DNA of 64,000 nt from Acorus gramineus (Eukaryota > Streptophyta > Magnoliopsida > Acorales > Acoraceae). The stretch is taken from positions 32,297,634 to 32,361,633 of the forward strand of contig CM060848.1 of the NCBI GenBank assembly GCA_030737835.1, written 5' to 3'. Of the stretch, positions 58,173-64,000 are shown piece after piece. The notes beneath the pieces are model-generated. The model was not told where the DNA came from and made no database searches. It was given only the letters and a program-made list of their open reading frames with translations. Each line of letters starts with the position of its first letter. The first letter of the stretch is position 1. The position numbers and the translations under genes were made by a program.

Positions 58173-61100
58173 GTGAGTGGTTTGATTCCAATCCCCCCCC
58201 TCTCTAGGGATGCGCTCGACCCGCGTAGACGCGCGTCGCGCATCGATGGGGTCCCCTAGCTATTATATGTAGAAGCTATGCATGCACCCTTATATGATCA
58301 ATATGATGCTATGCATGCCACCCTAGACTTGTATGCTAGGGATATGCACCCATACATCATGTATGGAGGCCTGTACATGCCTGGACACCATGTCCTGTAC
58401 TTAAGAGCCTTGATCTATGCATGCATGATTATTATGTAGTATCCATGCCACCCTAGACCCTGTATGTTAGGGATACTATGCACCCTTATGATATGTGTAA
58501 AGGCCAATGCACCCTGTCACCCTGTTTCATGCTAGAAAAGCCCTGAACCTATGCATGTGTCCTATTAGTTTAATTTATTTAAATCAAATGCGAGTTATTG
58601 ATAATTAGCATGCTTAGTGAATATTATAACCTTGAGGTTATAATATAGGCTTCCCCGCATCTTAGTTATGCGCCCTGGAGGAATTCTAAAGAATTCATGA
58701 CATTAGTAGAGTCTCCCTTCTCTGGATTAAGGGGCCTTGCGAAGTCAGCGTTGAGACCCGGGCTAGGGTACTCTGTGTTCCTTGTTTGGTTGTCGGGATA
58801 TCCTATATCGGGACCTCATGGTGCCCTCCCAAGGTTTCTTTTTCCAGTTAAGGAATACCGCGGATCCAAGTGGATCGTATCCGTGTGGGTAGGCTGTTTC
58901 TGTTCCCTTCGTTGGATCCGTATAGAGACTGCCCCAGCGTTAGACAGGCCTTCCTGACAGAGGGCTCCCATCAGTAGGCACCTCCTGATTTGGGTTCGGA
59001 CTGTGCTGAATTGTGGGAGTAGACCAGGCGGCCTACGGAGTGGAGGAGAGACTGTCAGTGGACGAAGGGTGATTAACAGCCTAGTTAGTCCCAAAAGCCC
59101 ATGTTACCCTGTGGTGGGTCGGCGATATAGCGACCCATTGGATTGTGTAGTCATTGCCACTTAGAGGCTATGATTGATTTGAGGTTCATATGATTTGTGA
59201 TGCATAGTTTGGTGCCATTCACTGAGTGTGTGGCCAGGTAGAGGCTACCCGGAAGAGGGTTAACGAATGATGTCGCGAGCGTGGAATCGCTCTCCCCTTC
59301 GTTGGATCCGATGTAGGACATCCCCGACGTTAGAGACCAGGGAGAGGCTACCGGTGTTCCAGGGGTGTAGAGCAGTCTAAGTCTCTCCCAAAGTCCCAAG
59401 ATGTCTCCTTCCAGGAGTGAGGGTGTGGATGAGGCGAAGACGCGTCCATCATGACCCATTCGTTGTTCGACCGTTCCCATAGATGTTGGGTTGGGTCTTG
59501 TGATCGATGTTGAGGGACATCGATGGGCGATTGTCTAGATGTAGATGATCCAGTAGTGTTGAGTAGACCAGTAAGTCCGGGTCTCTTCGACCGACGGCAT
59601 GGTCTCTAGACCAGTAAATCCGGGTCTCTTCGACCGACGGTATGGTCTCTCCCCATAAGTCCCAAGATGTCTCCTTTCGAGAGTGAGGGTGGGGGTGAGG
59701 TTGGTCGCGCCGCCGCGTGACCCAGTGATCATTGGGTTTCTACCCATGTTTTTCCTTGGAAAAAGGGAACTGATTATGTATTGAACTGTAGAATGGTGAT
59801 TGGTTTCCAGCCACTCACTGAGCTTGTAGCTCACCCCTCGCATACTGTTTCTTTTCAGGGGCAGTGTTGGGCGTGGAGCTGGAGCTTTCCTGTGGCGTGG
59901 TCTTATGGGCGATGGAGTGTTCTTCCGACGGGTGGCGAGTGCGAGGCTGTCAGCATTCCTAGAGTCTTTTATGCTTTGTAAATCGTGCATGTGGCACAGG
60001 TTGTATTTTCTTTGGTCTAGACTTGGCTTCCACAGGACATTGATTGTGTATTCAGGTCTGTAATAATGTTTTTGATTTACAGACCTTGTTATATATTATG
60101 CTTCCGCTTTTTAGTCAGTTATCTTTATCTTACTTTGCCGCCTTACGTATTGTTGTTAGTGTCCTTATTGACCTCAGGTATTGATAGCTGATATTTATTA
60201 TTTTTATTGCCACGTCTCGGGGACGCCTGGGGAGTGACAGGCTGCCCCCAACTGCTTTCGTCGGATGGGACATAAAGCAGCATTTAATGCTGATGATTGC
60301 GGCGGTTTGTTCCTTTTAGCTGCCCCTTCTCTAACGGTTTAACCCTAGTGACCGCCTCAAGCCACTGCTTGTCAAAGATGGGACGTTTGGCAGGTCATCA
60401 TTGGGGCGACAACTTGAGAGTAGCCGCCCCTCACTAGGCGGCTAGTTACAACTAGCTGCCTCTCACCTGGACAGTGTCAGAAGAACAAAGATCTAATGGG
60501 AGGTCAAATCAACCACCCTATTATCCAATATGGTCTATTGTCAAGTGGACACTTCTCTGCCCCTTTTTTACTATAAATAGGGGGCATCCAACACTTCTTC
60601 TACTATCCACAATCATAATCAACCATCACCCACACATTCAAGCATCCTTAACTCCCCCCACACCCACTATTTGAAACCCTTGAGAGAGAAAGAGAGAAAG
60701 AGAAACCCATTTCCTACCAAATCCACTCTCCCAAAAACCCTCTCCAAAACCCAGGTTAAACCTAGCTTAACCTCTGCCAAACCCAAACCCATTTCCTACC
60801 CAGATTCTGCCCAAATTGAACCAGACACCAGGCGGCTAACCCTAACTAGCCATCCCCTTTTAGGCGGCTAAAACCCACTATCCAACAACCCTCATCCACT
60901 CCCTTGTCTTTTAAACCAACTTTTGTCAAGTTCCCGAAGTAGAAAGGGATTCCCTATATTTCACCTCTGTGTGCGGCAGGCCTGTATCTCAGAGCGGAGA
61001 ATCCACAATCCCCCTACGAATGAGATCAATTGTAACACCCAACTTTTCCTGCTTTTTGAGAAAACGGGTGGCGATCACAACCACCCCATGAATCCTCCTG

Positions 61101-61469
61101 AGGAGCTGTCGAGCACCTCAGCAAGGAACCACATACCTTTCCCTCTTTCCGAGAGATGATCCAGCCGGGTCTGTAGGGCGCAATTGGATCCGAATCCCTG
61201 AAAAAACCCCTCACACGCCCAAGAGACCATCTTTTTTGGAGGCCCCCGACAACCAGAGCGACCCCACCGAAAAATGATATCGACAAACCTGGCGATCAAG
61301 GTGGGACATCCAACGTGAAAAACAACAAAAGGTAATCCTTTTTCTGCCTCCTTTAAAACTTGACAAAAGTTCCACTACCCCCCTTTGGAAAACCAAAATT
61401 TTCCACCCTCCAAGTTAGACCCTCCTCTACTTTGCATTACAACATCATTTACTGCATTATGCCACACAT

Positions 61470-61715
61470 GTGCACCCTTTACCGCTTTAATCACACACTT
61501 TTACTGCTTTAAGCTGCACACAGCTGTGCACCCTTTTACTGCTTTAATCACACTCATTACTTCTTTAAGCCGCACACAGCTGTGCACCCTTTTACTACTT
61601 CAAGCCGCACACAGCTTCACATCTTTTACTGCTTTATCACACCCTTTTACTACTTTAAGCCGCACACAGCTTCACATCTTTTACTGCTTTATCACACCCT
61701 TTTACTACTTTAAAC
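61470..61715 (+). repeat. Leader minisatellite
   Basis: Units with CTTTTACTGCTTTA, GCCGCACACAGCT and TCACACCC repeat five to six times with indels not in multiples of three. This argues that the long frame from 61385 is not translated here. Confidence 0.8.
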
Positions 61716-61756
61716 TTGCATCCATTTTTACCCCTGAGTCATTCCATATTTACACC

Positions 61757-62194
61757 ATGGAAACCTACATCCAGGAAGACATAGTAGAGGAGAAAGTCAA
61801 CCAGGGAGACCAAACTGAACAATTCCTTGGCCTCCTAGAGGAGAGGATGGCTACCTTAGGATACCAATCAGTGGAGGACATGTTCAATGAGCTCGTTGAC
61901 TTTCGCCAGGCCAAGACCTTGAAGCAGGAAACCCCTGTCAAGACCCCCAAGGCTTGCCCCAACCCCAAAACCCAACCAACACCCAGTTTCTCGATTAGTC
62001 CAAGTCCATTTTCATTTACCCCGCCTTCCCCCACAAATCCAATGTTTCCGACACCTTTTTCCCCATGCCCCTATCAGGCCACATCCAGCCCAGGACCACT
62101 GAATTGCCCAACAAAAACAAAAACGTTGGATGAAACCATCCGGAGAATCCTCTCCGAGATTGGCCCTTCTGCTCCCAAACACGTCTCTACATAA
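61757..62194 (+). pseudogene. Retrotransposon gag N-terminal part
   Basis: The frame from ATG 61757 gives 145 residues: an acidic start, LGLLEERMATLGYQSVEDMF, then a Pro/Ser-rich stretch. A frame open further upstream passes through the leader minisatellite and is not credible. It ends before the core gag domain, which continues in other frames. Confidence 0.6.
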
Positions 62195-62222
62195 TTTGAG
62201 ATAGATCTCGTCAGTCAGCCTA

Positions 62223-63048
62223 CTGGAAGGATTTAAAATCCCAAAATTTCACCCATATAACGATCGTGAAGACCCAAATGTTCATTTAACTGCTTTTTTA
62301 TCTAGATGCTCGACCTTTTCTAGATAATCAACCTCTGGTAGTCTTCCTTTTCCAAAAATCATTGGAAGGAGAAGCACTACAATGGTTCTCCACACTCCCT
62401 GTAGATAATCTGTCGAATTTTTTGGCTGTAAGTGAGTAATTTTTGGGCTGCTACGGTTACCAGAGGGTTAGGACCCTCTCTATCTCTGACCTAACCGTAG
62501 AAAGAATTAGGCCTAGGGAGGAATTTGAGCAGTACGTGTCTAGGTGGCGAACCCTAGTCCACAGAACCGGTCTGCAACTAACAGAATGTCAAGAAATTGA
62601 CATGATGTTGCAAAACCTGAGTCCAGAACTTCGTACGAGTCTTTCGTATGGAGAGTACACCACGTACTGGCTTCTAATTGACTGCCACAATAGGATTTCC
62701 CGTTGTGCAGTCCCACCCATGTCCCCACTTATCAGCCATAGGGTTGGACAATTGCCACGAAAGGCGCAAACCCCCACGGTAGAGGGGATCACACCGCAAG
62801 TTTCGGCACTCTACCCGAATGGAGCGCGAGTCCCTGATCGAGGACCAGCTCCGAGACAGTATACACCCGGTTCATCCGGATATGTGCCGCCTCAGCAAGC
62901 TTCTTATAAATTCAATTCTCGATCGGTACCCACTTCCGTGCTGTTACAACAAAGTTCGTTAACCCAGAATCCCACAGTCCAAAACTCTGTAAACCAGATC
63001 CCAGTACATATAGATCCTGTAACGAACATTGAAAAACAAAAAAGCTAG
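62223..63048 (+). pseudogene. Retrotransposon gag core, frame-broken
   Basis: The core is spread over three frames: 62223 to about 62323 (ending FHPYNDREDPNVHLTAFLSR-like), 62329-62438 (SLEGEALQWFSTLPVDNLSNF-like, the gag hallmark) and 62443-63048 (PREEFEQYVSRWRTLVHRTG, then MMLQNLSPELRTSL). An in-frame stop near 62324 and one near 62437 break it. Confidence 0.7.
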
Positions 63049-63065
63049 AACCTACTACACAAGCC

Positions 63066-64000
63066 ATGATGGAAGAACCAGAAAACCTAAGCTTCGAAAG
63101 CATCTACGCAATAGGAGCCACGAATCATGAAGAATTACCTAGAATCATTCCATGTGGTTTAATCCTTCTAGCACTTTCCCTCCATGCACCCAAACCCTAT
63201 CAGGCCCCTCACCCCATACACGGGACAAGTACCCGAGCCCATCCCAATTCATCCTATGAAGGGCGGTCTCATCCGACCAGTGAACCTTTTCTCCCAGTCA
63301 CAACCTAGTCAGACCTATGGCAACAAAGCCGGAGTTCCTCCTGCCTATCCCTCTGCTCCACCGAGGACACAAGCCTTTGTTCCCCGGCAACCACCCCAAA
63401 AGAAATATACCGCTACTCCGCCCCCATCAACCTATGAGTCTCCAGCACCTGAAATTATAGAACCTGTAGAATGTCCCAAGCAGGACTCTAACAATGATGA
63501 ATAGTTTTTGGATGGAGAACTATTGGAACTCTTTTACCCTACTCCAACACAACTTGAATCGACTATCCAAGCCTTACACCCAAAAAATTTGAATACCCAT
63601 TCTTTTTACCTGCTCAAGACCTGATCATATCGGTGCCCATCGAACCTATCTTAGTGGTCTCAGATGACTCACATCTTGACTCATCAAATTCCAAGATTGA
63701 CACAAATCCAATACAACTAATTGTGCATGATCTCAAATCGGAACCACTCATATTTAAAAATGCACAATTTGAGGGAACTATTGAGCCATCCCAATTACCA
63801 AACCCACTCGACTTGCCACCTCGACCGTAGGAGGAGCTCCCTCCTTGGGATTTCCCCACAATATCCAAATCAACCATTACAGATATGATCCATAAGCACC
63901 CGATTGCACCAATAGATGAGTCTTTACCCCCACCATCAATAGGACCTCAACATCATGTTGAAACGTGCTCCCTGACACATGTTCGGTCAATAGTCGCCCC
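63066..64000 (+). pseudogene. Retrotransposon region after gag, decayed
   Basis: Several short + frames (63066-63308, 63184-63504, 63633-63830) rich in Pro and Ser. No zinc knuckle, protease or reverse-transcriptase motif could be recognised before the window ends. Confidence 0.45.

Larger units (their letters stand above)
57620..60239 (+). mobile_element. 5'-truncated Ty3/gypsy-type LTR
   Basis: It ends GGGGAGTGACA at 60239 like the other giant LTRs. It contains a GC island (57620-58050), a 39-nt segment between CTTGCAG and GTGAGT (58134-58172), a minisatellite block (59560-59720), and the CTCACTGAGCTTGTAGCTCA block at 59814 followed by an acceptor at 59858. The normal TGTTAT start is absent; similarity begins inside the GC island. 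No target duplication can be tested. Confidence 0.8.
60240..64000 (+). mobile_element. Decayed gypsy element, truncated LTR, leader and gag
   Basis: 60240 to about 61040 matches the LTR remnant at 21745-22560, including the TATA box CTATAAATAG at 60571-60580. A leader with a short tandem repeat follows, then broken gag frames. The element continues beyond the window. Its LTR start is cut off at the junction with the LTR ending at 60239. Confidence 0.75.

Noticed and set aside
61385-61756. N-terminal extension of the gag frame
   Set aside because: It is made of a minisatellite with indels not in multiples of three. The ATG at 61757 starts the first protein-like sequence.

Overview
This is 64 kb of nuclear DNA from a flowering plant. 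Two genes with plant-typical exon structure lie on the + strand, every intron is GT-AG, and almost everything else is plant transposable-element DNA. The introns are long (up to 8 kb) and full of insertions, so the genome is large and repeat-rich. I cannot place the species from the sequence. No rRNA, tRNA or CRISPR was found.

Gene 1 (2091-17204, 5' end outside the window) is a VIR3-like chloroplast protein with an HEAGH metalloprotease motif. Six exons are visible; exon 1 with the transit peptide must lie to the left. Its introns hold a TTCGAA-rich insertion, a LINE remnant, a Ty1/copia-type solo LTR and a 3.8 kb Ty3/gypsy solo LTR. Gene 2 (46891-56148) is complete in seven exons and encodes a 231-aa serine/arginine-rich splicing factor, best matched to SCL28. 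Its fifth intron is 7.1 kb of nested LINE debris.

Between the genes (about 18.5-46.8 kb) lies a stack of nested transposons, several with exact target-site duplications (TSDs). These are a Tourist-like MITE split by a 3.1 kb solo LTR (TSD catat); a 9.7 kb chromovirus-type Ty3/gypsy element with 3.3 kb LTRs (TSD tttca) that keeps a gag frame but has lost most of pol; and a terminal-inverted-repeat DNA transposon (9-bp TSD tattgaaaa) that carries a 4.6 kb solo LTR (TSD atatg). The last one sits only 100 bp upstream of the SCL28 start codon. Downstream of gene 2 are a truncated LTR of the same superfamily and a decayed gypsy element with gag fragments that runs off the window.

The most unexpected signal is shared by six very large LTRs in both orientations. 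Each contains, in the sense of its own transcription, a splice-acceptor-like TGCAG, then a segment of 36 nt (39 nt in one), then a donor-like GTGAGT, and further on a branch-point-like CTCACTGAG block followed by a pyrimidine tract and AG. With a TATA box and an upstream donor this reads as a two-intron, spliced 5' leader built into the LTR.
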